Assembly: GCA_033296885.1 (NCBI GenBank) | Contig: MU864017.1 | Span: forward strand, 20,769 to 84,768 | Source of the DNA: Triangularia verruculosa | Taxonomy: Eukaryota > Ascomycota > Sordariomycetes > Sordariales > Podosporaceae | Direction: 5' to 3' | Length of the DNA: 64,000 nt | Shown here: positions 31,891 to 43,219 of the stretch, piece after piece | How positions within the stretch are numbered: position 1 is the first letter of the stretch | Layout: the number at the start of each line of letters is the position of its first letter | Position numbers and translations under genes: made by a program | Notes under the pieces: generated by a model | The model's input: the letters and a program-made list of their open reading frames with translations, nothing else | Database searches by the model: none | What the model was told of the DNA's origin: nothing

Positions 31891-34800
31891 CTCGTTCGCC
31901 CTATGTTACATATAACACAACAATCTTCATACACGGCGACGAGGCTGGACGGTGGAATCTTGCTCTATAAGTCTGTATGTGGAGGAAGCAGGGTCAGCGG
32001 CGGCTTATCATGATAAGGGGATATAAGCATTGAGGCTGTCTCTGCCAAGTGGATATGCGCGCGTGTTCACAAGCAACAGCAGAGGTCTGGCGGCTGGGAC
32101 GTGGCTTGGGAGAGGATGGGCATCCAGGTCCACCGTTTCGGGCAAGCTTTCCAATGGCTGATTTTGTTGAGCAGGCAGCTCTGAGATGATCGATCCGCTG
32201 CCTCGTGATTCTCACCGTCTCCATATCGGTATCTCTACCCGGTTCGTCCCAAGCCTTGTTTGATGGTTGCTTTCCCTCCTTTCCCCTCGGCGGCGTTCGG
32301 CTGGCTGTTGATGTTCCGCGATGGGCGGTACGTGGACGGTGGAGGGACAATGCGCGCGCACGATGCTCGGGTTTTTTTAGGACACAGTCACTGACCTGAG
32401 TTTTAGAGAATCTGTTGGCACACGATGCGCCCTGGAAAGAAACAGCCAGGAGCAGCAAGCAAAAGGAGGCAAGGAAGCACAGGTACAAAAGAGCGTGGTG
32501 GTGTTCAGGGAAAGGGAACGTGTGGAAACGGGCGGCTTTGGTTCTTGGGTGGAGGTTCGGTTTATGGATGACCAGACGGACATGGAGCTAACCAGACAGA
32601 CAGACAGACAGTGGCAGACACCCCTGGCAGGACGGAAAGAGGCGTTGCTGTCCAGTAAAGGGTCCGCTAGCCAAGCTCGTCCCCCTCGAACGCTAAGACA
32701 TCCCCACCCTGACGATTGGGCTCCCGTGGGTCCCACCACCTGCACGCTTGCACTAACATCTGGGATCCCACGCTAGAAAACAACCCGAGCCTGTGAGCTT
32801 GGAACCACGCAAAGAGCGGCTGGCGTGCAATAATGGGAGAGGCGGGCAGGAGAGAGAGAGAGAGTAGTGGGAGTGTGAAGAGGGGGTGCCACTCAATTGA
32901 AACGACGCAACGGACCGTGGTGCCAGTTGGGAGCTGGTGGCTCCCGAAAGGACGGCATGCCCTCGAGAGATACCGAGTACTTTGTAGCTTTTTGGAGCAA
33001 TCACTTTTTGCTGCCCAAAGCTTCTTACCGGCGTCTATTATCTACGTCTATGTGGCCCGTGTCTATTGTTTGGGAATTGTCTTTCTCTTCCAGAGAATGG
33101 GACCCTTACTGTGTATGCTGACAGGAGACAGGAGACAGGAGGCAGAGGAAAAAGACCTGGACAAATGCGCTAGGCATGTACAGTAGTGTACATGGAGCTC
33201 CCCTCCCTACATGCATGGTCCGGGGATGCTGGACTGGCGCTGCTGCGGGAGGCGAGGTGTAAGTGTGTCAATCCCAAAGCGATGGCACCTCATTGGGGCA
33301 GGCCCCTATTTGTGTCTTGTCCCGTTCTCAAAAGAGCATAGGAAGCCATCAGCGTTCTGCTGTGGTGAGTTTTGCCTCCTACCTCACCACCACAGCCGAG
33401 AACCAGGCGACGAGGAAACCAGCGGTGTACATACAACGTGAGCGTTGAGGAAACGGACGGCAGAAAGCAACAGGTGTGTGTTTGGGACGGCTGCCGATAT
33501 ACGGGCCTGCAGCTGGCTGTATCCCCCCACATCTCTCATCAGTGTCATTCAGCGCCTCACGGATCGACAGCCAGTTCTCGGCCAAGTGCCTCAAGCAGCA
33601 GGTGTGAAGGTATGTATCGAAGTATTTGTTCCCCCAGGTTCGTCCCGACCACCCCCCCCCTGCCTGTTGTATGCATGCAGCAAGCACCAGCAGCAGCCGG
33701 CTTCGCTGCCATGGTCTTTTTGATATGGATGGAGATGCTCCTTTTGTTGCATTCCAAGACTTGTTAGTCCTTAGCTTGATCGTATGTTGGACCAGTGATG
33801 TGAGATGCAATATGTGGATGTCAACAAGTGGCGTGTGGGTGATATGCCGGTGGCGATGAGCTGAGTAGTAGGCCATTCTAGGTGATGGTTACTGCAGCTC
33901 ACACATGCATCTAGACGAGACGAGGTCCCAGCCGAGGAGCAGGAGGTGAGAAGACACCAGCTGACAACTGACATAAGTGCCAAAGCCAATTCCGTCTGAG
34001 GAAGAGTCCGGCATCTCTAAGACATAAAAGCCAGGAAAAGATCAACGGCGCAAGTATCAAAGCATCTCACACTATCAAGAGCGAGCGCGGGGGCTATTTA
34101 GCCGGGTCATGTTCCCCCGGCGAAACCACTGCCATGGGAACCCGATCATCAAACATCCCCCGTCAACGGAGCATCCCATGGCCGCCTGGAGGAGAGAGGG
34201 TGTGCAGCATGGGCTTCCTTTTTCTGATTTATGACTGTTTGCTCACATCGGCTGCTTGTTGTCATTCTCGCTCCGAGTCCTTCCCCCGTCCATCCGCGGG
34301 GTTCAGAGGTGTCAGCGCAACCCACGCCCGTGAGCTTGGACCGCCTCAGGCTCAGGGATTCCCCGCTCTTTCACACTTGAAAAGGGGAAGGCGGGGCATT
34401 TGCTCACTCTCTCACCCCCTCTTCGAGGAGGCGCGCCGGAATCCCGTTGCACTAGCAAAGCACCTTACAGCAATCGGCTCCTCTGTTTTCTCGGCGATGC
34501 GCTTCTGGGATGTGATGTTGGGTGGGTGGTGTCCTCGTCGATTGTGTCTCTCCTTGGCCAATGAGGGTTGAGGTTGATCGATGCCCCACACCTGCCCGAC
34601 AGAGCAATGCTCGATGCGAAGAAGAAAAGTTGGGGGAATATGTGGGAGGGTATCACAGACACAGACCTCTTCTATTGTAAGAAGTGTGAGTGTACCACTC
34701 CTGTGGCATCGGAAATGCCTTGCTTGGCTGTCTGGCATGCCCTTCCGGGGAATCTAGACCTCGAAAATACCAGGACAGAAAATGTTTGTGTCGTTGCTGT

Positions 34801-35622
34801 GTGATGAAATTGACTTGTACTCTCTCGGGATGCGGAGACTTGGTCACCAACACCAACTGAGTCCGCTCTATCCCCGCGCCGTAACGGGCGCTTGTCTTGT
34901 GCTTGCTTCCCCCAGCCCTCACCTCGAACTCACCCTACCCCTAACCTTGAAGAAGGCGACGGCCTACACTACGTCAAGCCTCAACGGCAACCCCACACTC
35001 GACGGGACGGGACACTATCCGGTTTATCATAAAAAGCGGTGAGTACTTGACAATGAAATCCATCTCGTTGACTCACTGAACTGTAGGCCTGCAGATTAGA
35101 GCTTCCTCATTGAGAAGCTATTGCCCCTGAATCCACAAAGCTGATGATGGCAGAAACAAGAGATGAATGGTTGGAGGAATGAACCTGCAGCTGTGTCGCC
35201 AGCACATCAATATGCCTGTGCTGGGCATGCAGTTGAACCTCTCGGGGAACCGTAACTGGTTTCCACGGGTCTGAGGAGTCCACTTCATGAGCATGTCACC
35301 AACCATGGCGTTTCTGACTTTGATAGCAGTGAGGATATTCACTTTGTTAGTCATCAGCCAAAGAGCTTGTCACTCCTTGGAGGTGGGATGAACCCTGAGT
35401 AACCTTAAACATGCCAAGCCACAACCACCCCTGGCGGTTCCCTGTCGTCGCCAACCATGCCTTGTTCAATTGCTTATCGCGATAAGAAAAAGACCGACGC
35501 CTATCCGTACCGCGGGGCAAAAATAATTACAGAAACTGTCTGACTGACTGACAATTCTTTACTACGGTTACACCTCTCTGGTCAGCGTCTCGGTCACGGT
35601 TGAACAGCACGACACGACCAAG
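31891..35622. other. 3.7-kb gene-free spacer between PUF3 and RPC2
   Basis: The largest gap in the window, between two divergent genes. All open frames are short and incoherent. It has a (AG)n run near 32851-32866, three copies of ACAGGAG around 33120-33140, and a perfect CTTATCGCGATAAG palindrome at 35473-35486. It likely contains a long PUF3 leader/promoter and the RPC2 promoter, or non-coding transcription. No gene can be supported. Confidence 0.55.
35473..35486. promoter_or_regulatory. Inverted GATA-site palindrome upstream of RPC2
   Basis: CTTATCGCGATAAG is a perfect 14-bp palindrome containing two inward-facing GATAA sites, about 140 bp before the RPC2 ATG. Candidate binding site for a GATA factor; inference from sequence only. 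Confidence 0.35.
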
Positions 35623-38600
35623 ATGCCTTCGGCAGCCGTCGACGATGGCTTCGAGGCTCTGCTGGAGCCCTTCTACAACGGCAAAAAGCTCACTGACCCC
35701 ATCAACACCAAGGAGGACAAGTACCAGCTGCTGCCTGCCTTCCTCAAGGTCAAGGGTCTCGTAAAACAGCACATCGACTCGTACAACTACTTTGTTGAGG
35801 AGGACATCAAGAAGATCGTCGAGGCCAATCGAGTGATCCGATGCGATCAAGAGCCCAGCTTCTGGCTCGAGTTTACCGACATCCGCGTCGGCAAGCCCAC
35901 GAGAAACGATAATTCCCAGAGCCATGTCCAAAGTTCGAAAATCGTGTCGCCCATGGAGTGCCGTCTCCGCGATGCCACCTATGCCGCTCCCGTCGTTGTC
36001 GATATCGCCTATCCCAAGAACGGCGTCAGAAACATCCGCAAAAATGTCCAGCTCTGCCGCATCCCGGTCATGCTCAAGAGCTCCAAGTGCTACCTCAATG
36101 GTGCCAATAATGCAACGATGGAGAATCTCAACGAGTGTCCTCTGGACCCAGGCGGCTACTTCATCGTCGGCGGGACAGAAAAGGTCATCTTGATTCAGGA
36201 ACAGCTCAGCAAGAACCGCGTGATTGTGGAAAAGGACGACAAGGGCGGTGTGCAGGCCTCCGTCACCAGTTCTACCCACGAGCGCAAGTCCAAGACATAC
36301 GTCGTCCTTAAAAAAGACCGGATTCTGCTTACCCACAACATTCTCGTCGAGCCTATTCCGATCGTCATCGTTCTCAAGGCCCTCGGCGGTCTATCCGACT
36401 ACGACATCATGGAGCTGGTGGCGGGAGGAGATTCCAGATACCAAGACGACTTTCTCATCAACTTTGAGGATGCGGCAAAGGCTGGAGTCTACACCCAACA
36501 ACAGGCATTGGAGTATGTGGGTGCCAGAGTCAAGATGGGAGGTCCCAGAAAGCCAGGTCCCAAGTTCTCTGCTGGACCACGGCGCAACCCCATCGAGGAA
36601 GGCCTCGACGCCCTTTCCAACCTCATCGTTGCCCATGTCACTGTCAAGGACCTGGACTTTTACCCCAAGACCATCTACATTGCCATGATGGTGCGTCGTA
36701 TTTTGATGGCAGTTCACAACCCCGAGCTTGTCGACGACCGTGATTTCGTTGGCAACAAACGTCTGGAGTTGGCCGGTCAGCTGTTATCTCTGCTGTTTGA
36801 GGATTTGCTCAAACAATTCATTTCGTCCCTCAAAATGAACATGGAGCACTTTTTTAAGAAACCCAACCGCACATCAGCATACGACCCCCTCGGACCTATC
36901 GGTGCGAATGGTATCCTAATCACCCAGGGGTTGAACAGGGCCATTCAGAGTGGAAACTGGACCGTCAAGCGTTTCGGTATGAACCGAGCAGGTGTGACAC
37001 ACGTACTCAGCCGTCTCAGCTACATCGCTGCACTCGGCATGATGACGAGAATCAGCAGTCAATTCGAAAAGACCAGGAAGGTTTCCGGTCCCAGAGCCCT
37101 TCAGCCTTCGCAGTGGGGTATGCTGTGCACATCAGACACACCCGAAGGCGAGGCCTGTGGTCTGGTGAAGAACTTGGCGCTCATGACACATATCACCACC
37201 GAGGCGGGAGAGGAGAAGGTCAAGAAGTGTGTCTCGACACTGATCGAGGGCATCCGGCTCGTTGAGGAGTGTAGCGGCACAGAGATGCATGAGGAGAACG
37301 CCTTCATCATCCATGTCAACGGCACACCCTATGCCTTGACTCTTGACGCAGCGGCCTTCACCAAGAGGTTCAAACAATTCCGGCGTCGTGGTGTATTGTC
37401 GGCTTTTATTGGAATCCACACTAGTCATGCCACCGCGTCCATCCACATCGCCACGGACGAAGGCCGCATTTGCCGGCCATACATCATCGTCCAAAACGGA
37501 AAGACAATGCTCGAAGCTGCCCATCTGGATCTTCTTCGGCAAAAGAAGGCGACTTTTGAGGACTTCCTGAAGAAAGGTGTGCTGGAATATCTGGATGTGA
37601 ATGAGGAAAACGACGCCTTGATTGCTATCCACGAGTCCGACATCAACGGGAAGACAACCCATCTGGAAATCGAGCCGTTCACGATCCTGGGCGCTGTTGC
37701 TGGCCTCATTCCATTTCCGCACCACAATCAGTCACCTCGTAATACCTACCAATGTGCTATGGGCAAGCAAGCCATAGGGTTCATTGCTTACAACCAACAA
37801 AACCGCATCGATACCCTTCACTACACCCTGGTCTATCCTCAACGGCCCATGGTCATCACCAAGACCATCCAGCTTATCCATTACGACAAACTCCCTGCTG
37901 GCCAAAACGCCACCGTCGTCGTCATGTCTTACTCGGGGTACGATATAGAAGACGCCCTTGTGCTCAACAAGGCATCTTGTGATCGAGGTTTTGGTCGCTG
38001 CCAGGTGTTTAAGAAGTATACGGCTGAGCTGCAGACATACACCAATCAAAACAGAGACCGACTGGGTGGTATTCAGCGCGATGAAGAAGGCCAGCCAAAG
38101 GAGAGATATGGGGTGTTGGATCAGGACGGTCTGGCCACTCCTGGGATGAAGCTCAAGGATGGCGATATCATGATCATGAAGGAGACTCCCCTCGACCAAC
38201 AGTCGACGGGCATCGGTGGAGATAAGAACACAACCGATTTCCGCCCCAGTCCCATCAGCTACAAGATCAAGGACCCAGCCGTTGTCGACAAGGTCATTAT
38301 CACTACCAAGGAGAATGGCACGCCGCTGATGAAGGTCCGGACCAGACAAACACGCCGACCAGAACTGGGTGACAAGTTTTCGTCTCGCCACGGACAGAAG
38401 GGTGTCGTTGGTATCATTGTGGACCAGGAGGATTTGCCCTTCTCCGACCAGGGAGTTACGCCCGACATCATCATGAACCCCCACGGTTTCCCCTCGCGTA
38501 TGACAGTCGGCAAGTTGTTTGAGTGCTTGACTGGCAAAGCATCCGTGGTTGCTGGAAGACGGGAGCACGGTTTTGGCGATGCGTTCCGGTCTCATCCAGT

Positions 38601-39105
38601 GGAGGAAATGGGCAAGGTGCTCATCGACTATGGCTTCTCATGGGAAGGCAAGGACTACTTTACCTCTGGCATCACGGGCGAGCCGCATGAGGCGTATCTT
38701 TTCAACGGGCCCATCTTTTACCAGCGCCTCAAGCACATGGTGGCAGACAAGATGCACTCGCGCTCTCGTGGCCCACGCGCCGTCCTCACACGTCAGCCTA
38801 CGGAAGGTCGTTCCCGTGACGGTGGTTTGCGTCTAGGAGAAATGGAGCGTGATTGCTTGATTGCCTACGGTGCCTCGCAGCTGTTATTGGAGCGTTTGAT
38901 GCACAGCTCGGATGCTACCAAAGTGGACGTTTGCGAACGATGCGGACTCATGGGGTACAAGGGGTACTGCCAGACTTGCAAGACGACGAGCAATGTCATG
39001 CAGATGACAATGCCATACGCTGCAAAGCTGTTGCTACAGGAGCTGATCTCGATGAATGTGGGTGTCAGGATGCAGCTAGAGGACCAGTTCCCATACCCCC
39101 GGTGA
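35623..39105 (+). CDS. rpc2: RNA polymerase III second-largest subunit
   Basis: A single uninterrupted exon of 1160 residues (yeast Ret1/Rpc128 is 1149). The start MPSAAVDDGFEALLEPFYNG follows CCAAGATGCC. Pol III-specific segments include LLPAFLKVKGLVKQHIDSYN near residue 50 and LKALGGLSDYDIMELVAGGD near 255. Core beta-subunit motifs are present: CTSDTPEGEACGLVKNLALM (fork region), SYSGYDIEDALVLNKAS, the hybrid-binding GDKFSSRHGQKGVVGIIV, DIIMNPHGFPSRMTVGKLFE and the C-terminal clamp zinc site CERCGLMGYKGYCQTC. The enzyme makes tRNAs, 5S rRNA and other small RNAs. Residue composition is dense with conserved blocks and there is no sign of damage. A UGUAUAUA lies in the expected 3' UTR (39312-39319). 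Intronless, unlike most neighbours. Confidence 0.97.
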   Translation: MPSAAVDDGFEALLEPFYNGKKLTDPINTKEDKYQLLPAFLKVKGLVKQHIDSYNYFVEEDIKKIVEANRVIRCDQEPSFWLEFTDIRVGKPTRNDNSQSHVQSSKIVSPMECRLRDATYAAPVVVDIAYPKNGVRNIRKNVQLCRIPVMLKSSKCYLNGANNATMENLNECPLDPGGYFIVGGTEKVILIQEQLSKNRVIVEKDDKGGVQASVTSSTHERKSKTYVVLKKDRILLTHNILVEPIPIVIVLKALGGLSDYDIMELVAGGDSRYQDDFLINFEDAAKAGVYTQQQALEYVGARVKMGGPRKPGPKFSAGPRRNPIEEGLDALSNLIVAHVTVKDLDFYPKTIYIAMMVRRILMAVHNPELVDDRDFVGNKRLELAGQLLSLLFEDLLKQFISSLKMNMEHFFKKPNRTSAYDPLGPIGANGILITQGLNRAIQSGNWTVKRFGMNRAGVTHVLSRLSYIAALGMMTRISSQFEKTRKVSGPRALQPSQWGMLCTSDTPEGEACGLVKNLALMTHITTEAGEEKVKKCVSTLIEGIRLVEECSGTEMHEENAFIIHVNGTPYALTLDAAAFTKRFKQFRRRGVLSAFIGIHTSHATASIHIATDEGRICRPYIIVQNGKTMLEAAHLDLLRQKKATFEDFLKKGVLEYLDVNEENDALIAIHESDINGKTTHLEIEPFTILGAVAGLIPFPHHNQSPRNTYQCAMGKQAIGFIAYNQQNRIDTLHYTLVYPQRPMVITKTIQLIHYDKLPAGQNATVVVMSYSGYDIEDALVLNKASCDRGFGRCQVFKKYTAELQTYTNQNRDRLGGIQRDEEGQPKERYGVLDQDGLATPGMKLKDGDIMIMKETPLDQQSTGIGGDKNTTDFRPSPISYKIKDPAVVDKVIITTKENGTPLMKVRTRQTRRPELGDKFSSRHGQKGVVGIIVDQEDLPFSDQGVTPDIIMNPHGFPSRMTVGKLFECLTGKASVVAGRREHGFGDAFRSHPVEEMGKVLIDYGFSWEGKDYFTSGITGEPHEAYLFNGPIFYQRLKHMVADKMHSRSRGPRAVLTRQPTEGRSRDGGLRLGEMERDCLIAYGASQLLLERLMHSSDATKVDVCERCGLMGYKGYCQTCKTTSNVMQMTMPYAAKLLLQELISMNVGVRMQLEDQFPYPR

Positions 39106-39892
39106 GATGCACAGTGCGTCCACTGGCAATAGCCGCGGTGGAGATTGTTCACCATGGCCACGGATTAGAGAGAGAGAGAGAGAGAAAAGGGCTTGCATGT
39201 GGGCTGTGGCGTTCGGATTGGGCTTGAGTTTGTTGGGGATGGGCGAGTGGTGCTATGGCGTTTTAGTTGTGCTTTAGGGCTTGCCGTATATTTGAGGTTC
39301 ACAGTCTTCGTTGTATATATCTAGTCACGGGAATGAGTAGCCAGGTATTCAAAAGGTAGAGGGTATCGTATTCAGCATTGGCATTTGCGAATATATCCGG
39401 TAATCAAGTTTTATCACTTTTGTGTCTCTGACTCGGTGTGGCTGTTCATGTTCCGCGATGACGGTGAGAGTGGTCGGTGGCTTTTTAGGTATAGAGTTTA
39501 CGGTTCCCATGATAAGGGCGGCGAGTCACAAACCACACCTTCTCTCGTGGCTTCGGTGTGGGTTTGTGGGCATAACTTTAATTCAGATGTCCTCTAGTGT
39601 CTCACCTGACTGGAAGGCTTTCTCCCTCTCGCACACACACTTTTACTCTTCTTCTCTTTGGAATTACCTACCTTCTTTTTCTTCTTTCCGAGACTTCAGT
39701 CCATCCACAAGGAACTTCATCGATTGAAGAATAGCCAATCCAGGTAAGCAGATGCAATGATGATTCATAACCATCATGATGGCACCTATATCCAACTCTG
39801 TCAATATCATCGTCGTCAGTTACCTATGCTGACCTTCTTCCACAGCTAGAAACCCGGACGATTCATTCGTTACCACCTCAACAGCATTCACG
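39106..39892. other. Spacer with AG microsatellite and leader of coiled-coil gene
   Basis: 787 bp. An (AG)n tract covers 39167-39185. The right part holds the promoter and leader of the coiled-coil gene, including the probable leader intron 39744-39845. Confidence 0.6.
39744..39845 (+). other. Probable 5' UTR intron of coiled-coil gene
   Basis: Donor CAG|GTAAGC and acceptor CTTCCACAG bound a 102-nt interval 47 bp before the ATG at 39893. Splice signals are strong; use is inferred. Confidence 0.5.
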
Positions 39893-42800
39893 ATGTCTGA
39901 CTCAAAGGACTCAAACTCCACCCCAACAACACCACCACCAGCACTATTGACCGCCGACCCAGGGCCATCTACCCGGGCACAGTTGCTCACACGGTACACC
40001 CCCAAGGCACCACTCTCCAACATGAGCCCCTCGGTCGAGTCGTACCTGCAGTCTCTTGTCCAGTCTCAGTTCGCCTCCCTCATCGAGTCCCACAGTGAGA
40101 TGCACCACGAGATCCAGACCCTCACCCGCCAGAACGGCAAATTGGGCGTCCGCCTCGCCTTTGCGGAGGGGGACCTCCGGGCCGAGCACGTCGAGCTCGA
40201 GAAGAAGCCTGCCGTTGACAGCGGCATTGCTGGCAAGTTTGCTGAGCTCGAGAAGAAGCTCGCCTCGCTCGAGATGAAGCTTGCCGCTGAGAGTAGCAAT
40301 GCTGGCAAGTTTGCCGAGTTGGAGAGGAAGCTCACCTGGCTCGAGAAAAACAGCAGCAATGCCGGCAAGCTTGCCGAGATGGAGAGGACGATCATCACGC
40401 GCAATGCTGTCAAGCTTGTCGAGGTGGAGAGGAAGCTCGTCTCGCTCGAGGAGAAGAAGCCTGCTGCCGCCGATGACAGCGGCAATGCTAGCAAGCTTGC
40501 CGAGATGGAGAGGAAGCTCTTCTTGCTCGAGAGAAAGCTTGCCATCGCTGACAGAAGCAATGCTGACAAGGTTACCGAGGTGGAGGACAAGATTGCCGAT
40601 CTTGAAGCAGCGCTCGACGACAAGGCGGACGACTGGCAGATTGACGATGCCATGGAGTTGAGCAAGAACAACGAAGAGAAGGTGCGCGACCTCAAGACGT
40701 ACTTTGACGACAAGCTGGCTTCGATGGAGGAGGGCATCGCCGGCTGTGTCGAGCTGAAGGGCAAAATCGACGAGAAGCTGGCTTCGCTGGAGGAGGACAT
40801 CGGCTTTTATGGCGAGCTGGAGGACCAAGTCGACATGGTCAATGACAGGTGCGATGCTTTTGAAAGCCGCGATTCTGGCTTCGGGAAGGCGCTGGATGGC
40901 CTGGAAGAGGCGATGAAGGGTGTGCAGAGGTCTGTTGAGCGGGAGCGCGGCCTGAATGCGGAGGCGAGGAATAAGGTGGATGAGCTAAAGGCGCAGGTCG
41001 AGGTTCTTGGGGAGAATGGCCGGGTGCCCCAGGAGGAGCACGAAGGTCTGGAGAAGAGGGTATCCCCGCTTGAGGCGGCGGTCGAGGCGGCGGATAAGAA
41101 TATGAAGGAGCTGAAGGAGTCGGTGGAGCAGATGAGCATTCGGGCGACTGTGGCTGAAATGCGCCGGGCGGCTAGTTCAATGAGGGTTGAAAACGGTGGC
41201 AACTCGATGGTGAGTGCGGAGGAGAGTGTGGAGCTGAAGCAAATGGTGCTTGAGTTGCAGAAAGATATGTCTGAGAGGTTTAAGACCTTGACTGAGAGTC
41301 ATTCTGAGCTCGAGAAGACCGTTAATTCTGTTGAGAACCACATGGAGGAGAAGATGGAGAAGCTGAATGAGAAGATATATGACAAGGCTATGGAGATGGA
41401 GGACAAGATGATGGAGATGGAGGACAAGATGATGGAGATGGAGGGGTGGATGGAGGAGATGCAGGAGAAGACAGAGGAGATGGAGGAGCAGATGAAGGAC
41501 AAGGTTGGGTTGGCGGAGTATGGGAAGTTGGAAGACAACGTACTAGCTCTGGAGGATACAGTCGATTGGTGGAGGAAGAGGAAAGAGGAGTTTGAGGAGG
41601 AGGTGGAGGAGGAGGAAGAGGACGGGGACGAGGACGAGGACGGGGGCGGGTGGGATGAATTGGTTAGGACAGTCAAGGATATGGCCAAGAAGGTGGAGTT
41701 TGTGGAAAAGACCTTGGAGGAGAAGGCTGACGAGGAAAAGTGTGTCTTGCTTGATGAGAGATTGGATGCCGTGGAAGAGGCGGTCAAGGACTGGCAAGAG
41801 TATTACAATGAGGGTGAGGAGGAGGTTGACGAGGAGGAAGTGGAAAAAGAGGAGGAAGATAGTGGGTTGACGCAGTTGGTTAAGGCGGCTTGGGAGAGGA
41901 TGGACGGGTTGGAGGAGGCTCTCGATGGAAAGGCTGACGAGTGGAAGTGTGTGGAGTTCGGTGAGAGAGTGAAGGCCTTGGAAGAGGCGCTGAGTAATAT
42001 CACGGATGACGAGGATGACAAGTTCAGGATGGGCAACATGCTGGCAAGGCTGGGAAATCTGGAGATTGACGTGGAGAAGGGGAAACTGGGGAAGTGGGAG
42101 GAAACGCAACCGGCATCGCGCCCTTGTTTTTCCCCGTGGAACGACTGGCCCAGCTACCCGGAGTATCATTTTCAATCGAACCCGCCCACACCCCCAAAGG
42201 AATTTGTAAAGGCAGATCCTTTTACTTGTGAGTATCCCATGCGCCGAAATCTTCCTATCACTGATATGAGACGAGATGATGCTGACTCCAACATCGACAC
42301 TTCAGCCATGGCCTCCGACAACGTCAGGATGGACACCCCACCCCGTCAATCTATGCCCTTTGGCGGCTACCCTTTTTCAGGGCCTGCCCGGAAACATTGG
42401 TTCAGTAGCTTGAACGCGAGGCCAGTAGGAGAGGAGATCGGGGGTGTGGTGACGGGCATGAAGGAGAGCACTCAGCAGGCTGCTGCTGCTGTCGACCCGT
42501 TCTCATCCCAAACCATACCCGCACAAACCATGGCCATGAAGGTTGCCATCCCTACCGAGGCCGGGATGATGATGGCCCCGGACACGATGTCAAGCCTCTA
42601 CCCGTCACACCCCTTCAACGGAGGCCACCCTGCAGTGCCCTCCTTTTCCGATCCCCAGGTTCCTCGGGCCTGTTATTACCCCCCCAGCATCCCCATCCAT
42701 TATCAACCCCCGGCATTTAAACCCAGCCACCTCCAGGGCTGGACCCCTATCCCCCCCAGCTATCGCCGGGGCCCCAACCCCCATCAACCTCAGTCCCGCC

Positions 42801-43007
42801 TGGGGCCCATTTGTCGCGAAGTCTCTATTGCAAAACAAATCCTAGACCTTAGCAACAAGGCGAGAGACGACAAGGAAGCCAAAGCCTCCACGACAGCAAC
42901 CGCGGGAGCAACTGACGAGGCGACCTTTTGGCGCGACATGGAAGCTCTGGAGGACGAGCCAACCCTTTGTGAAGCTAGTGACAAGAACAAGGGAAAGGAG
43001 AAGGATC

Positions 43008-43038
<31 letters not shown>

Positions 43039-43219
43039 CAAGGGTGAAATGTCAGAGGACTCGGAGGATTACTATGAGAAGGACTCGGACGAAGAAGAAG
43101 AGGATTTTCTTGTGGAAGCCACAGAGTCGGATACGGAGGATTGGGATGTTGATGATGATGAGGATGGGACGCGGGTTTTTGGATCGGCGAAGGATGGGCG
43201 AGGGTACTGGGTAGCGTAG
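39893..43219 (+). CDS. Large acidic coiled-coil repeat protein, function unknown
   Basis: A single exon of 1108 residues beginning MSDSKDSNSTPTTPPPALLT. After a disordered 45-residue head, residues about 50-740 are almost entirely predicted coiled coil. Between about 105 and 255 there are six degenerate 20-27-residue copies of a unit like SNAGKLAEMERKLFLLERKL. Farther on, ALDDKADDWQ, TLEEKADEEK and ALDGKADEWK mark a second, longer-period repeat, and a Met/Glu-rich block repeats MEDKMMEMEDKMMEMEG. Residues 750-1000 are Pro-rich and disordered; the C-terminus is strongly acidic with a run of 11 Asp encoded by (GAT)n near 43006-43040. I see no transmembrane segment, enzyme motif or named domain. 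It may be a structural or organelle-tethering scaffold; that is only a guess. Expression is suggested by a clear leader intron and intact frame. Confidence 0.82.

Noticed and set aside
37732..38595. 287-codon minus-strand open frame antisense to RPC2 (also 35527-36336)
   Set aside because: Lies entirely within the conserved RPC2 exon and mirrors its codon bias; no domain or splice evidence.
39944..40828. 294-codon minus-strand frame rich in Leu/Ser
   Set aside because: Antisense of the GAG/AAG-rich coiled-coil repeats; its own Leu/Ser periodicity is inherited from them.
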